A DNA stretch of 49,274 nucleotides from Gammaproteobacteria bacterium (GTDB lineage: Bacteria; Pseudomonadota; Gammaproteobacteria; Steroidobacterales; Woeseiaceae). The notes below the pieces were generated by a model. It worked only from the letters and a program-made list of their open reading frames with translations, was not told the origin of the DNA and searched no databases. This document shows positions 9,582 to 18,470 of the stretch, piece by piece. The position numbers and the translations under genes are program-made. The DNA lies in assembly GCA_029884165.1 (NCBI GenBank), contig JAOUIH010000022.1:1-49274 (forward strand), read 5' to 3'. Position 1 is the first letter of the stretch; each line of letters starts with the position of its first letter.

Positions 9582-10333
9582 AGATCCTTATCGTCGACGA
9601 CGAGCCGCCCGCGCGCGCGCGATTGCGCCATCTCGTCGAAGATGTCGGCGAACACGAAGTCGTCGGCGACGCCGCGAACGGCGAGCAGGCGATCGCGATG
9701 GCGAGCGAACTGCATCCGGACGTCGTGCTGCTCGACATTCGCATGCCCGGCATGAGCGGCCTCGAAACCGCCCGGCACCTCAACGAACTCGATCGTCCGC
9801 CCACCATCGTCTTTACGACCGCATACGACCAGTACGCGATCGAGGCGTTCGACGCGCAGGCCGTGGGTTACGTGCTGAAACCCGTGCGGCGCGAACGCCT
9901 GCAGGCCGCGCTGCAGCGCGCGCGCCGCCTGAGCAAGGCGCTGATCGGCGAGATCTCCGGGCGCGCCGGCGGCGGGGATGACCGCAGGACCCACCTGTGC
10001 GCCCGCGCGCACGGGGCTCTCCGGCTGATACCGGTCGAATCGATCTGCTACTTTGTCGCCGACCAGAAGTACACGCGCGTCTGCCACGCGTCCGGGGAGG
10101 AACTGATCGACGATTCGCTGAAGCAGCTCGAAGACGAGTTCGGGACGGACTTCGTGCGGATCCATCGCGGGGCGCTGGTAGCGGTCGCGCGTATCGGCGA
10201 GCTCTGCAAGTCTGCCGATGGCGAGGTCGAGATCGTGCTGCGCGATTGCGCGGCGAAGGGCGGGGACCGGCTGACCGTGAGTCGCCGGCACCTTGCACAG
10301 GTCAGGAAGAGACTGAAGGGATTACCGGTTTGA
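9578..10333 (+). CDS. algR: AlgR-type LytTR response regulator
   Basis: A 251-residue regulator: receiver domain (1-115) with acidic pocket Asp7-Asp8, phospho-acceptor Asp53 in LLDIRMPG, Thr in VFTTAYD and Lys in VLKPV; then a LytTR DNA-binding domain (about 145-248) with LIPVESICYFVADQKYTRV. It should bind DNA as a dimer through beta-strand contacts, as LytTR proteins do. The GTG start overlaps the kinase stop (GTGA) and its own stop overlaps the hemC start (TTGA), so kinase, regulator and the haem genes look translationally coupled. The same order occurs in pseudomonads, which supports the AlgR name; target genes here are unknown. Confidence 0.9.
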   Translation: MKILIVDDEPPARARLRHLVEDVGEHEVVGDAANGEQAIAMASELHPDVVLLDIRMPGMSGLETARHLNELDRPPTIVFTTAYDQYAIEAFDAQAVGYVLKPVRRERLQAALQRARRLSKALIGEISGRAGGGDDRRTHLCARAHGALRLIPVESICYFVADQKYTRVCHASGEELIDDSLKQLEDEFGTDFVRIHRGALVAVARIGELCKSADGEVEIVLRDCAAKGGDRLTVSRRHLAQVRKRLKGLPV

Positions 10334-11247
10334 AGATCACCATTGCGACACGCCAGAGTGCCCTTGCCCTCTGGCAGGCGGAACATGTTGCCCAGCGGCT
10401 GCGTGAACTCGCGGAAGTCAGCGAGGTCGAGCTGCTGCCGCTCAGCACCCGCGGTGACGAAATACTCGACCGCAGCCTGCTCGAAGTCGGCGGCAAGGGG
10501 CTCTTCATCAAGGAGCTCGAGATCGCGATGCTCGAGGGCCGGGCGGATATCGCCGTGCACTCGATGAAGGACGTGCCGGCTGACATGCCCGAGGGCTTCT
10601 GCGTCGCAGCGGTGCTGGAACGCGCGAGTCCCTTCGACGCACTGGTATCGCCGGGTCGGCTCGCGCTCGACGAGCTGCCGCAGGGCTCACTGGTCGGGAG
10701 CTCCAGCCTGCGCCGCCAGGCACAGCTGCTCGCCGCCCGGCCGGACCTCGAGCTGCGGCCGCTGCGCGGGAACGTCAATACGCGGCTCGCCAAGCTCGAC
10801 GACGGCCAGTACGACGCGATCATCCTGGCCTGCGCCGGCCTGGAGCGCCTCGGATTTGCGGATCGCATCGGCTATTCGCTGCCCCCCGAGACGATGCTCC
10901 CGGCCGCAGCGCAGGGCGTCGTCGGCGTCGAGTGCCGCAGCGACCGCGTCGACCTCCGGGACGTGCTGGGCAGGCTGGAGGACGAATCCGCCAGGCTCAC
11001 GACCGCCGCGGAACGTGCTGTGGCCCGGCGCCTCGAAGCGAGTTGCCATTCGCCGCTCGCAAGTTACGCGACCCTCGACGGGGATGATCTGTCGCTGACC
11101 AGCCTCGTTGCGCGCCCCGACGGCAGCCGGGTGCTGCGCCGCAGTATTCGCGGGCCTCGGCACGCGGCGGAAGCGCTCGGGCTGGAACTGGCCGACGAGA
11201 TGCTCGGCCTCGGCGCCGCCGACATGCTGGTTGCACAGGGCGCATGA
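10330..11247 (+). CDS. hemC: Porphobilinogen deaminase (hydroxymethylbilane synthase)
   Basis: A 305-residue enzyme that polymerises four porphobilinogen units into hydroxymethylbilane for haem, sirohaem and cobalamin synthesis. Seen are the N-terminal IATRQSALALWQAE, GGKGLFIKELE, the catalytic aspartate in VHSMKDVP (Asp81), the arginine-rich SSLRRQAQL and RPLRGNVNTRL loops, and Cys239 in EASCHSPLASYA, the attachment site for the dipyrromethane cofactor. The TTG at 10330 overlaps the algR stop by 4 bases and gives the expected start and length; a longer upstream reading is only the wrong frame of algR. The hemD gene overlaps the stop. Confidence 0.95.
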   Translation: MKITIATRQSALALWQAEHVAQRLRELAEVSEVELLPLSTRGDEILDRSLLEVGGKGLFIKELEIAMLEGRADIAVHSMKDVPADMPEGFCVAAVLERASPFDALVSPGRLALDELPQGSLVGSSSLRRQAQLLAARPDLELRPLRGNVNTRLAKLDDGQYDAIILACAGLERLGFADRIGYSLPPETMLPAAAQGVVGVECRSDRVDLRDVLGRLEDESARLTTAAERAVARRLEASCHSPLASYATLDGDDLSLTSLVARPDGSRVLRRSIRGPRHAAEALGLELADEMLGLGAADMLVAQGA

Positions 11248-12026
11248 GCGAGCCGGCGCTCGGCGGCATCGGTGTTCTTGTCACGCGGCCTGCACACCAG
11301 TCCGCGGATCTCATCGCCGCCATCGAAGCGGAGGGCGGTACGGCCATTTCCTTCCCGGTAATGGATATCGTCGGGCGGGATCCGGCGGTCGTGGAGTCCG
11401 AGCTCGCCGCGCTGCGGCCTGCCGATATCGTCATCTTCGTCAGTGCCAATGCCGTCGACCACGGTCTCCTCGCGCTCGGCGCCGGCCGGCCGGCCGTGGC
11501 CGTGGTAGGCCCCGCCACGGCAAGGGCGCTGGAGGATGCCGGCATCCCTGTCGACATTCGGCCGGCGGCTGCGTTCGACAGTGAGCACCTGCTGGCCGAG
11601 CCGGCACTCGTCAGCGTGGCGGGCAAGACGGTGACGATCGTGCGCGGCGAGTCCGGCCGTGAGCTCATCGCCGAAACGCTGCGCGCGCGCGGCGCCCGCG
11701 TGCAGTACCTGTCGGTGTACAGGCGTATCCCGCACGAATTCGCGCAGCAGGAAACTGATGATATCGAGGAGGCCTGGCTCGGCGGACGAATCCATGCCGT
11801 CGTCATCATGAGCGTTGCGGCCTTCAGTGCGCTGTGCGAGTCGCTGCCGCTATCCTGCGCCGGCGTGTTGCGTACGGCGCGACTGGTGGCGCCCAGCGAA
11901 CGTGTGATAAAAACGATACAGGAGCGACTGCCCGACGCACGCTGTATTCTCGCACCTGGTCCGCAGGCCGCCGACGTTGTGGGCGCACTGGTCGCAAGCC
12001 TGCGTTACGACCCGGTTCACCGATGA
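11244..12026 (+). CDS. hemD: Uroporphyrinogen-III synthase
   Basis: A 260-residue protein with the bilobed HemD fold pattern: VLVTRPAHQSADL at the start, ADIVIFVSANAVDHG, VAVVGPATARALEDAG, a VTIVRGESGRELI hinge region and YRRIPHE. It cyclises hydroxymethylbilane with inversion of ring D to uroporphyrinogen III. The ATG overlaps the hemC stop (ATGA). The next gene, hemX, begins 19 bases after the stop. HemD proteins are poorly conserved, so the call rests on these motifs together with the position after hemC. Confidence 0.9.
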   Translation: MSEPALGGIGVLVTRPAHQSADLIAAIEAEGGTAISFPVMDIVGRDPAVVESELAALRPADIVIFVSANAVDHGLLALGAGRPAVAVVGPATARALEDAGIPVDIRPAAAFDSEHLLAEPALVSVAGKTVTIVRGESGRELIAETLRARGARVQYLSVYRRIPHEFAQQETDDIEEAWLGGRIHAVVIMSVAAFSALCESLPLSCAGVLRTARLVAPSERVIKTIQERLPDARCILAPGPQAADVVGALVASLRYDPVHR

Positions 12027-12045
12027 CTCCCGCAACGAACCCGCC

Positions 12046-13263
12046 ATGAACGACCATCCGACAACCGAGACCACAGCCGATGCCGGCAACAACAGGCCTG
12101 CAGACGACCAGGCGGACGCCCGCTTTGGCGATGACCTCGGCGACATAGCCGTCGAGCCGCCTGGCACCGTTGCCAGGCCCCGGCTGCCTTTGTTGCTGGC
12201 CGCGCTTGCACTGCTGCTGTCCATCCTGGCGCTGGGTTCGAGCGCCTGGCTGCTGGCGGTCAGCGGATCGGACCCGGGCGAGGAACTCGCGACGACGGCC
12301 TACGTGGATCGGCTGGCCGCCGACATCCGGGGCACCGAGGCAGCAACCAGAAGCCTGCAACAGCGAGTAGACGAGTTCGCCGCGGCAAGGAACTCCGGCA
12401 GCAGTGATCTCGAAGAGGCGGAGCGGCGCTTCGAGCAGCGTTTGCGTTCCTTCGAGGACATCGAGGGCCGGGTCTCCGGCGTCGAATCGTCGTTCGCTGC
12501 CCTGAAGGGCATCTCGACCGGCGTTCGAGACTCCTGGCTGCTCGCGGAGGCCGAGTACTACATGCAGATCGCCAACGCCCAGGTGCAGCTGGCAGGCAAT
12601 CCGGAACTGGCAGCTCTCGCGCTCGGTCTCGCCGACGAGACGCTCAGGGCGATTCCGGATCCGGGGCTGATCGAAGTAAGGCGAGCGCTGGCCGAGGAAC
12701 TGCAGCGCCTCGAGGCGGTCGATCGACCCGATGTCGAGGGCGCGACGCTGACGCTCGCCAGCCTGGCGAGCGTGGCCAGCGACCTGCCGCTCGGATCGCA
12801 GCTGCAGGCCGGCGCCGCGGCCGACGTAGATGCGGCGCCGGGGCCCGGACTGGAGGGCACGGACCGTGCGCTTGCGTCCCTGAAGAATGCGATCAGCGGG
12901 ATCGTCACCGTGCGGCGCAGCGACGAGGATGTGCGCCCGTTGATGGCACCCGAAGCCGCCTATTTCCTGCGGGCGAACCTGTCGCTGCAGCTGCAGGCCG
13001 CACGCATCGGGCTGCTGCGCGGGGAGCAGGCGATTTTTCAAGCGAGTCTCGACGATGCCCTCGCCTGGCTGCACGAGTACTACGACGTCGAGAGCGCTCC
13101 GGTGCAGAGTGCCCTGCTGACGATCAGCGAAATCCGCAACAGCGTGTTCACGGCGGCACTGCCGGATATCTCAAATTCGCTGCGCCTGCTGCGGGCGTAT
13201 TCCGCGTTTCGGGCCGCGACGGAACGCACGGGCGACGGTCGGGACGCCGGGCAGCCGCAATGA
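12046..13263 (+). CDS. hemX: HemX-like membrane protein
   Basis: A 405-residue protein with a hydrophilic cytoplasmic N-terminus, one membrane helix (about 47-72), a coiled-coil segment (about 85-150), and a helical domain characteristic of the HemX family (WLLAEAEYYMQIANAQVQL, EAAYFLRANLSLQLQAARIG). Databases sometimes label HemX as uroporphyrinogen-III C-methyltransferase, but no SAM-binding methylase motif is present, so a structural or regulatory role in haem synthesis is more likely. The start at ATG 12046 avoids an implausible N-terminal extension overlapping hemD. The hemY start overlaps its stop (ATGA). Confidence 0.88.
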   Translation: MNDHPTTETTADAGNNRPADDQADARFGDDLGDIAVEPPGTVARPRLPLLLAALALLLSILALGSSAWLLAVSGSDPGEELATTAYVDRLAADIRGTEAATRSLQQRVDEFAAARNSGSSDLEEAERRFEQRLRSFEDIEGRVSGVESSFAALKGISTGVRDSWLLAEAEYYMQIANAQVQLAGNPELAALALGLADETLRAIPDPGLIEVRRALAEELQRLEAVDRPDVEGATLTLASLASVASDLPLGSQLQAGAAADVDAAPGPGLEGTDRALASLKNAISGIVTVRRSDEDVRPLMAPEAAYFLRANLSLQLQAARIGLLRGEQAIFQASLDDALAWLHEYYDVESAPVQSALLTISEIRNSVFTAALPDISNSLRLLRAYSAFRAATERTGDGRDAGQPQ

Positions 13264-14492
13264 GGCTAGGGCTCTTCTTCGTCGTCGCCCTGGTTGCCAG
13301 CGCACTTGCTGCGCATCTTCTCCTGCAAGACCCGGGTTACGTCGTCATCAATTTCCGCAGCTACATCATCGAGATGTCGGTGCCCGTGCTGCTGGGGCTC
13401 CTGGTCGCCGCGCTCGCCGCGTCCTGGTTCGTCGTCAAGCTGCTGCGGGCGCCCCGCAAGCTGGGACAGGCGGCCGGGCGCTTCCGCAGCGCCCGGGCAG
13501 GCCAGCAGCTGACGCAGGGGATGATCCAGGTTGCCGAAGGCAATTTTGCGAAGGGCGAACGCATGCTGGCGCGGGCCGCCGGTGCCAGCGACGCGCCGCT
13601 ACTGAATTACCTGCAGGCCGCGCGGGCAGCACACCTGCTCGGGCACGACGATCGCCGCGACAACTGGCTCAGGCAAGCCTACGAGGGAATGCCGGAAGCC
13701 GCGAACGCGGTGTTGTTGACGCAGGCGGAGTTCCAGCTCGACCAGGGGCAATACGAGCAGGCGCTGGCGACGCTGCGGCGGATCGAGGAAAACACGCCGA
13801 ACCACGCGCACGCGCTGACGCTGCTCGGCCGCCTGTATTTCCGGCTCGAGGACTGGCGCCACCTCGGCGAGCTCCTGCCGCGCCTGCAGAAACACGGGCG
13901 GGCCGACAGCGAGACCCTCCATACCTGGACGCTGCGGGTGGTGACCGAGGACCTGGCCCGTGCAACGGACGGCGAGCAGATCAGCGGCATCTGGGGCCGC
14001 GCGCCGAAGGCCCTGAAGCAGGACAGCGGGCTGGTCGAGGCGTACTTCATGGCGCTGCTGCGCGTCGGGCAGCATGCCCGGGCCGAAAAGGAGCTGACCG
14101 CCAGGCTCCGCCGCCACTGGGACGGCCGGCTTGTCAGGGTCTACGGCATGATCAGCAGCGACAACCCGGGCAAGCACCTGAAGCAGGCAGAACAGTGGCT
14201 GGCCATGCACCCGGACGACCCGGACATGTTGCTCTGTGCCGCGCGCCTCTGTCTGAAAAACGAGCTGTGGGGCAAGGCCCGCAGCTATCTCGAGACCGTC
14301 ATAGGGCTTCGGCCGACGCCGGAGGTCTACCAGGAATATGGCCGCCTCCTGAGCCGTCTCGGCGAGGCTGACGCGGCGGCAGAGGCCTACCGGACCGGGC
14401 TCGGCCTGGTATCGGGGCAGCCCCTGCCGGCGATCCCGCACCTCAAGACCGAACGACCCATCCGGCGCTCGGCCCTCGGCGCCCAGCAGTGA
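13260..14492 (+). CDS. hemY: HemY-like TPR membrane protein
   Basis: A 410-residue protein with two membrane helices at the N-terminus (about 4-22 and 38-62, the HemY_N domain) followed by a long TPR-like helical array (roughly 85-390, for example AEFQLDQGQYEQALATLRRI and HALTLLGRLYFRLEDWRHL). This is the proteobacterial HemY, unrelated to Bacillus protoporphyrinogen oxidase HemY. It is always found with hemCDX but its biochemical role is not established; it may scaffold haem enzymes at the membrane. The start overlaps hemX (ATGA) and the stop overlaps the next gene's GTG (GTGA). Confidence 0.9.
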   Translation: MRLGLFFVVALVASALAAHLLLQDPGYVVINFRSYIIEMSVPVLLGLLVAALAASWFVVKLLRAPRKLGQAAGRFRSARAGQQLTQGMIQVAEGNFAKGERMLARAAGASDAPLLNYLQAARAAHLLGHDDRRDNWLRQAYEGMPEAANAVLLTQAEFQLDQGQYEQALATLRRIEENTPNHAHALTLLGRLYFRLEDWRHLGELLPRLQKHGRADSETLHTWTLRVVTEDLARATDGEQISGIWGRAPKALKQDSGLVEAYFMALLRVGQHARAEKELTARLRRHWDGRLVRVYGMISSDNPGKHLKQAEQWLAMHPDDPDMLLCAARLCLKNELWGKARSYLETVIGLRPTPEVYQEYGRLLSRLGEADAAAEAYRTGLGLVSGQPLPAIPHLKTERPIRRSALGAQQ

Positions 14493-15364
14493 AATTCGTG
14501 GTAGCCGGGGCCGGGTATACCGGCCGGCGGGTGCTCGCGAGTCTACCTGCCGGCAGCGCCCTGGCGCTGAGCCGCCGGCCGGTAGACTCGGGGGGCCAGG
14601 AATTGAGGCTCGTCGACTTCGACGCCCGCCACGCGGAACCGATCCGGCTGCCGTCACCCTGCTGCCTGCTCTACACGGCCCCTCCCGGTGGCGACGGCGG
14701 CGATGCCCGGCTCGCCGGGCTGCTGGCGCGCCTGACGCCTGCTCCGGCGCGCGTGGTCTACCTGAGCACGAGCGGCGTCTACGGGGACCGGCGGGGCGCC
14801 GTCGTGGACGAATCGGCCGGGACGCGAGCGCAAAGCGCCCGTGCGAAGCGGCGGGTTGCCGCCGAGCGATTGCTCGGCGACTGGTGCCGGGACCGCGGCG
14901 CAGAACTGTATGTCCTGCGGGTGCCCGCGATTTACGGCCCAGGACGCCTGGGGCTCGACCGGCTGCGCGCGGGCGACCCGGTGTTACGCGATGCCGACGC
15001 AGGGCCCGGCAACCGGATCCACGTCGATGACCTCGTTGAGTGCTGCCTTGCGGCAATGCAGACGCAGCGCGCGCCGCCCGGTATCTACAACGTCGGCGAC
15101 GGGGACGACCGGTCGAGCAGCTCGTTCAGCCGCGCCGTCGCGCGGCTTGCCGGGCTGCCCCCGCCGCCCGAGCTCGACCTCGGGGCGGCCGCCAGGACCT
15201 GGAGCCGGGAGCGGATGTCTTTCGTCGCCGAATCGCGTCGCCTCGACACGCGGCGGATGCGCGAGGTCCTGGGCGTGCGGCCGAAATACGGGGACCCGGA
15301 GGACGGGATCCGGGCCAGCCTGGCCGAGGAAGCCCGGTCCGGCCAGGCCTCGGCTCAGGGCTGA
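14489..15364 (+). CDS. Atypical SDR-family NAD(P)-dependent epimerase/reductase (YeeZ-like)
   Basis: A 291-residue Rossmann-fold protein with the nucleotide-binding GAGYTG at 7-12 and STSGVYGDRRG, then VLRVPAIYGPGRLGLDRLR and NRIHVDDLVECC, as in extended/atypical short-chain dehydrogenases of the YeeZ group. The usual catalytic YxxxK is not evident: the aligned stretch reads SARAK, so Tyr is replaced and classical SDR chemistry is doubtful. The substrate is unknown. The GTG start overlaps the hemY stop by 4 bases, placing it in the hem operon; the stop overlaps the convergent ParA gene by 10 bases. Confidence 0.82.
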   Translation: MKFVVAGAGYTGRRVLASLPAGSALALSRRPVDSGGQELRLVDFDARHAEPIRLPSPCCLLYTAPPGGDGGDARLAGLLARLTPAPARVVYLSTSGVYGDRRGAVVDESAGTRAQSARAKRRVAAERLLGDWCRDRGAELYVLRVPAIYGPGRLGLDRLRAGDPVLRDADAGPGNRIHVDDLVECCLAAMQTQRAPPGIYNVGDGDDRSSSSFSRAVARLAGLPPPPELDLGAAARTWSRERMSFVAESRRLDTRRMREVLGVRPKYGDPEDGIRASLAEEARSGQASAQG

Positions 15365-15993
15365 CTTCTGACGCTGCGGAGCCACTTGGTCAGCGGCTCC
15401 CACTGCTCCCAGTCGGGCCAGGCGAGGTACTCGGGAAGCTCGCTCACGCCCAGCCCGCGCGTGTAGGCCCTGACATAGTTCTGGGCTTCGCGCAGCGCTC
15501 CGATATAGGGCACGCGCAGGCGCGACAGGTACTCGTCCAGCTCCTCGAAAATCAGCGTGTACTCGCGGACGCGATTGGCCACCAGGCCTATCTTGGCCTC
15601 CTTGCGCTCGATCTTGCCGACGGAGCGGAGCTCCTCGATGAAGCGGTCGGTAGCCTGCATGTCTATCGTCGACGGCAGCACCGGCACGACAATGGTTTCG
15701 GCCACGCGGACGAGGTTCGTAAGCTCGGCCCCGTGCGAACGGGCCGGCGCGTCGATGACGACGAAGTCGGCGCTGCGCGGGGCGCGCTTCAGGCCCTCGC
15801 TGAATCCCTCGAGGCCGAGAATCTGCGGGCGACTCTCGGGCCGTCTTGCCAGCCAGTCCAGGCTCGACCGCTGCGGGTCGTAGTCGGCCAGTGCAACGCT
15901 GTAACCTTCGTTGGCGAAGTATGCCGCGATGTTGGTGGCCAGCGTGCTCTTGCCGCAGCCACCCTTGGCATTCATGACCATTATGTGCCGCAT
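15355..15993 (-). CDS. Orphan ParA/MinD-type ATPase
   Basis: A 212-residue P-loop ATPase with the deviant Walker A motif KGGCGKST at 10-17 (signature Lys10), a switch region with ADYDPQRSSLDW, and VVIDAPA as Walker B. Such proteins form ATP-dependent dimers that position DNA or protein cargo. No ParB, MinE or chemotaxis partner lies nearby, so it is not the chromosomal parA of a parAB pair; the cargo is unknown. It converges with the SDR gene (10-base overlap) and diverges from the DUF484 gene. A palindrome sits in its upstream region (16022-16035). Confidence 0.85.
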   Translation of the reverse strand: MRHIMVMNAKGGCGKSTLATNIAAYFANEGYSVALADYDPQRSSLDWLARRPESRPQILGLEGFSEGLKRAPRSADFVVIDAPARSHGAELTNLVRVAETIVVPVLPSTIDMQATDRFIEELRSVGKIERKEAKIGLVANRVREYTLIFEELDEYLSRLRVPYIGALREAQNYVRAYTRGLGVSELPEYLAWPDWEQWEPLTKWLRSVRSQP

Positions 15994-16021
15994 AAATTTC
16001 CTCGGGTCTCGTCAGATCGTC

Positions 16022-16035
16022 AGTTTATGTAAACT
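16022..16035. promoter_or_regulatory. Palindrome in the parA / DUF484 divergent region
   Basis: AGTTTATGTAAACT is a 6-bp inverted repeat around TG, 29 bases before the parA start. It is enclosed by a second inverted repeat, CCTCGG at 16000-16005 and CCGAGG at 16037-16042. It is a candidate operator for autoregulation; no matching regulator is identified. Confidence 0.4.
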
Positions 16036-16154
16036 ACCGAGGCAAGCCATAAAAGTCCATTCGGGCGCGCCAGGCACGGGCATGGCGCCTTGGCAGGCGT
16101 GCTAAGCTCTCGTTGCCGTTTCAAGCAGCCGAAGACACGAGGACAGACCGGACC

Positions 16155-16859
16155 ATGAGCACACAACGGAAGCCTGAAATCGTCGAAGAAGCGGTGTCGG
16201 ACGAGTCCGTCCGGGACTATCTCGCGGCACATCCCGACTTCTTCGAACGGCACCGGGAGCTGCTCGGGACCCTGCGTCTGCCGCACCAGGTCAACGGCAC
16301 GATCTCGCTGGTCGAGCGACAGGTCTCGGTGCTGCGGCAGAAGGATCTGAAACTGGAGCGCAAGCTGAAGGAGCTGTTGTCGGTCGCCCGGACCAACGAC
16401 GTGCTCGCGGCCAAGATTCATCAGTTGTGCCTGCGCCTGCTATCGGCCGACACGCTGCAGGCGACGCTGCAAACCTGCGAAACCGCGCTGCGCACCGGGT
16501 TCGACGCGGACCATGCCGTGCTCGTGCTGTTCCGCGACCCGGCGATGTTCGACGACATCGATGCCGGGCGCTTTTTCCGCCCGGTTCACAAGGACGACCC
16601 CGCCGTGAAGCCGTTCGCGACCTTCCTGAAGGGGGTCAGCCCGCGCTGCGGGCAGATCCGCGACGCGCAAAGAAACTTCCTGTTCGGCGAGGACACCAAC
16701 GAGATAGGCTCCTGCGCGCTCGTTCCGCTGGGGCCGAAAAGCGAACTGGGCTTCCTGGCGATCGGCAGCGCAGACGCTAACCGCTTCCACCCGGCCATGA
16801 GCATCGATTTTCTCGCCCGCATCGGCGATCTGATTGCCGCCGCGCTGAAACGCTACTAG
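16155..16859 (+). CDS. DUF484 family GAF-like protein
   Basis: A 234-residue protein beginning with the DUF484 signature VRDYLAAHPDFFERHRELLGTLRLPH, then a coiled-coil linker (about 55-85) and a GAF-like domain (about 90-230). DUF484 proteins are widespread in proteobacteria and almost always sit immediately before xerC, as here, but have no proven activity; a signalling or recombination-linked role is only suggested by the context. The ATG at 16155 was chosen, since it yields the family N-terminus. Unlike in many gammaproteobacteria, dapF is not upstream; instead the orphan ParA gene diverges from it. Confidence 0.88.
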   Translation: MSTQRKPEIVEEAVSDESVRDYLAAHPDFFERHRELLGTLRLPHQVNGTISLVERQVSVLRQKDLKLERKLKELLSVARTNDVLAAKIHQLCLRLLSADTLQATLQTCETALRTGFDADHAVLVLFRDPAMFDDIDAGRFFRPVHKDDPAVKPFATFLKGVSPRCGQIRDAQRNFLFGEDTNEIGSCALVPLGPKSELGFLAIGSADANRFHPAMSIDFLARIGDLIAAALKRY

Positions 16860-16929
16860 GGCCGGATCGCGGCCGTCAGCTCGAGGCCGCCAGGCCTGAT
16901 TGGTTTGGCTTGAACGGGGTCCGGGCCCT

Positions 16930-17838
16930 ATGCTCGAAACCGAAACCGCATGGATCGACCGCTTCCTCCGGCACCTGGGCACCGAGCGCCGGCTGTCGCC
17001 GTTGACCTGCCGCCATTACGGGCGCGACATCGAGGCGCTGGCCGGCTATTGCGACCGGCTCGGGCTCGAGCGCTGGGGCGACCTCGACAGCGAGCACATC
17101 CGTGCCTTCAGCGCCGCGATCTTCCGGCGCGGCATGAGCCCTCGGAGCATACAGCGGCGGTTATCGGCGGCACGCACGTTCTTTCGATACCTGCTGCGTG
17201 AGAAGCACGTCAGGAAGAGCCCGATCGACGCGATCAATGCGCCGAAGGCAAAGAAGCGCCTGCCCGAGAACCTCGACGTCGACCGCATGGCGAGGCTCCT
17301 GCAGCTGCCAGGCGACAGCCCGATCGTCGCCCGGGATCGGGCGATACTGGAGTTACTTTATTCGTCGGGCCTGCGTCTCGCCGAGCTCATCGGTCTCAAC
17401 CTTACCGACATCGACATGGCCGACGGCACGGTCCATGTGACCGGCAAGGGCAGCAAGGACCGGATCGTTCCGGTCGGCCGCATGGCGCGCCAGGCGCTCG
17501 CCGAGTGGCAGCGACAGCGCGGGCAGCTTGCCGGCGCGGACGAAGCGGCCCTGTTCGTCAGCCAGCGCGGCACGCGCCTCAGTCCCCGGTCGGTCCAGGC
17601 GCGCGTCGACTACTGGGCCCGGCGGCAGGGCATCGACACCAAGGTCTATCCGCACCTGTTCCGGCACTCCTTCGCATCTCACCTGCTCGAATCCAGCCAC
17701 GACCTGCGCGGCGTCCAGGAGCTCCTGGGCCACTCGAGTATCAGTACGACCCAGGTCTACACTCATCTTGACTTCCAGCATCTGGCCCAGATATACGACC
17801 AGACGCACCCACGGGCGAAGACCAAGACCAGGAAATAG
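16930..17838 (+). CDS. xerC: Site-specific tyrosine recombinase XerC
   Basis: A 302-residue recombinase with an N-terminal SAM-like core-binding domain (about 1-90) and a catalytic domain carrying all active-site residues: Arg149 (SGLRLAE), Lys173 (GKGSKDR), His242 and Arg245 (HLFRH), His268 (LLGHSS) and nucleophile Tyr277 (QVYTH). With XerD it resolves chromosome dimers at dif during division. The ATG at 16930 gives normal length; a GTG ten codons upstream is less likely. The position after DUF484 and before hslV supports XerC, not a mobile-element integrase, and no attachment-site repeats are seen nearby. Confidence 0.93.
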   Translation: MLETETAWIDRFLRHLGTERRLSPLTCRHYGRDIEALAGYCDRLGLERWGDLDSEHIRAFSAAIFRRGMSPRSIQRRLSAARTFFRYLLREKHVRKSPIDAINAPKAKKRLPENLDVDRMARLLQLPGDSPIVARDRAILELLYSSGLRLAELIGLNLTDIDMADGTVHVTGKGSKDRIVPVGRMARQALAEWQRQRGQLAGADEAALFVSQRGTRLSPRSVQARVDYWARRQGIDTKVYPHLFRHSFASHLLESSHDLRGVQELLGHSSISTTQVYTHLDFQHLAQIYDQTHPRAKTKTRK

Positions 17839-17900
17839 CGCCCATCCCGCAGCGAAATGGCCAGGCGCCACCCGGCCTTGCACACAGTCGAGGATCCGTT

Positions 17901-18446
17901 ATGCAGCAATTTCGCGGGACGACCATCGTCTCCGTTCGCCGCAATGGCCGGGTCGCCATGGCAGGCGACGGCCAGGTAAGCATGGGTAACACGATCATGA
18001 AGGGCAATGCGCGCAAGGTCCGGAAGCTCGCCAACGGCCGCGTGATCGCCGGTTTCGCGGGCGGCACTGCCGATGCCTTTACTCTCTTCGAACTGTTCGA
18101 GACAAAGCTGGAGCAATACGGGAACCTCACCCGGGCGGCGATCGAGCTGGCCAAGGACTGGCGGACTGACCGGCGCCTGCGGCGCCTCGAAGCCCTGCTT
18201 TGCGTCGCCGACGAGGCGACCTCGTTCATCATCTCGGGTAACGGCGACGTCATCGAGCCGGAGAATGACCTGATGGCAATAGGTTCCGGAGGCCCTTACG
18301 CACAGGCCGCCGCGCTCGCCCTGCTGCGCAATACGGAACTCGACGCGCGCTCGATCGTCGAGCAGGCGCTCGGCATCGCCGGCGACATCTGCGTCTTCAC
18401 GAACCACAACATGGTGATCGAGGAACTGCCGGCTGCCGGCAAGTGA
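17901..18446 (+). CDS. hslV: ATP-dependent protease peptidase subunit HslV (ClpQ)
   Basis: A 181-residue threonine peptidase forming the double hexamer core of the HslVU protease. The mature N-terminal Thr is expected at residue 7, after removal of MQQFRG, followed by [18 protein letters not shown]; the [13 protein letters not shown] and [15 protein letters not shown] motifs are intact. The 6-residue propeptide is longer than the single Met of the E. coli enzyme but normal for some other proteobacteria. hslU follows after 24 bases. Heat-shock control is expected for this operon, yet I find no clear sigma32 promoter in the 62 bases before it. Confidence 0.96.
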   Translation: MQQFRGTTIVSVRRNGRVAMAGDGQVSMGNTIMKGNARKVRKLANGRVIAGFAGGTADAFTLFELFETKLEQYGNLTRAAIELAKDWRTDRRLRRLEALLCVADEATSFIISGNGDVIEPENDLMAIGSGGPYAQAAALALLRNTELDARSIVEQALGIAGDICVFTNHNMVIEELPAAGK

Positions 18447-18470
18447 CAACAACGGGTTTGGAAAGCTGAC

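Noticed and set aside
12046-13263. HemX as uroporphyrinogen-III C-methyltransferase
   Set aside because: No SAM-dependent methylase motifs; the name arises from transferred annotation. The architecture is a membrane anchor plus helical domain.
16930-17838. Tyrosine recombinase as sign of a prophage or integrative element
   Set aside because: Sequence, length and the DUF484-xerC-hslVU context identify the housekeeping XerC; no attachment repeats or phage genes are present.
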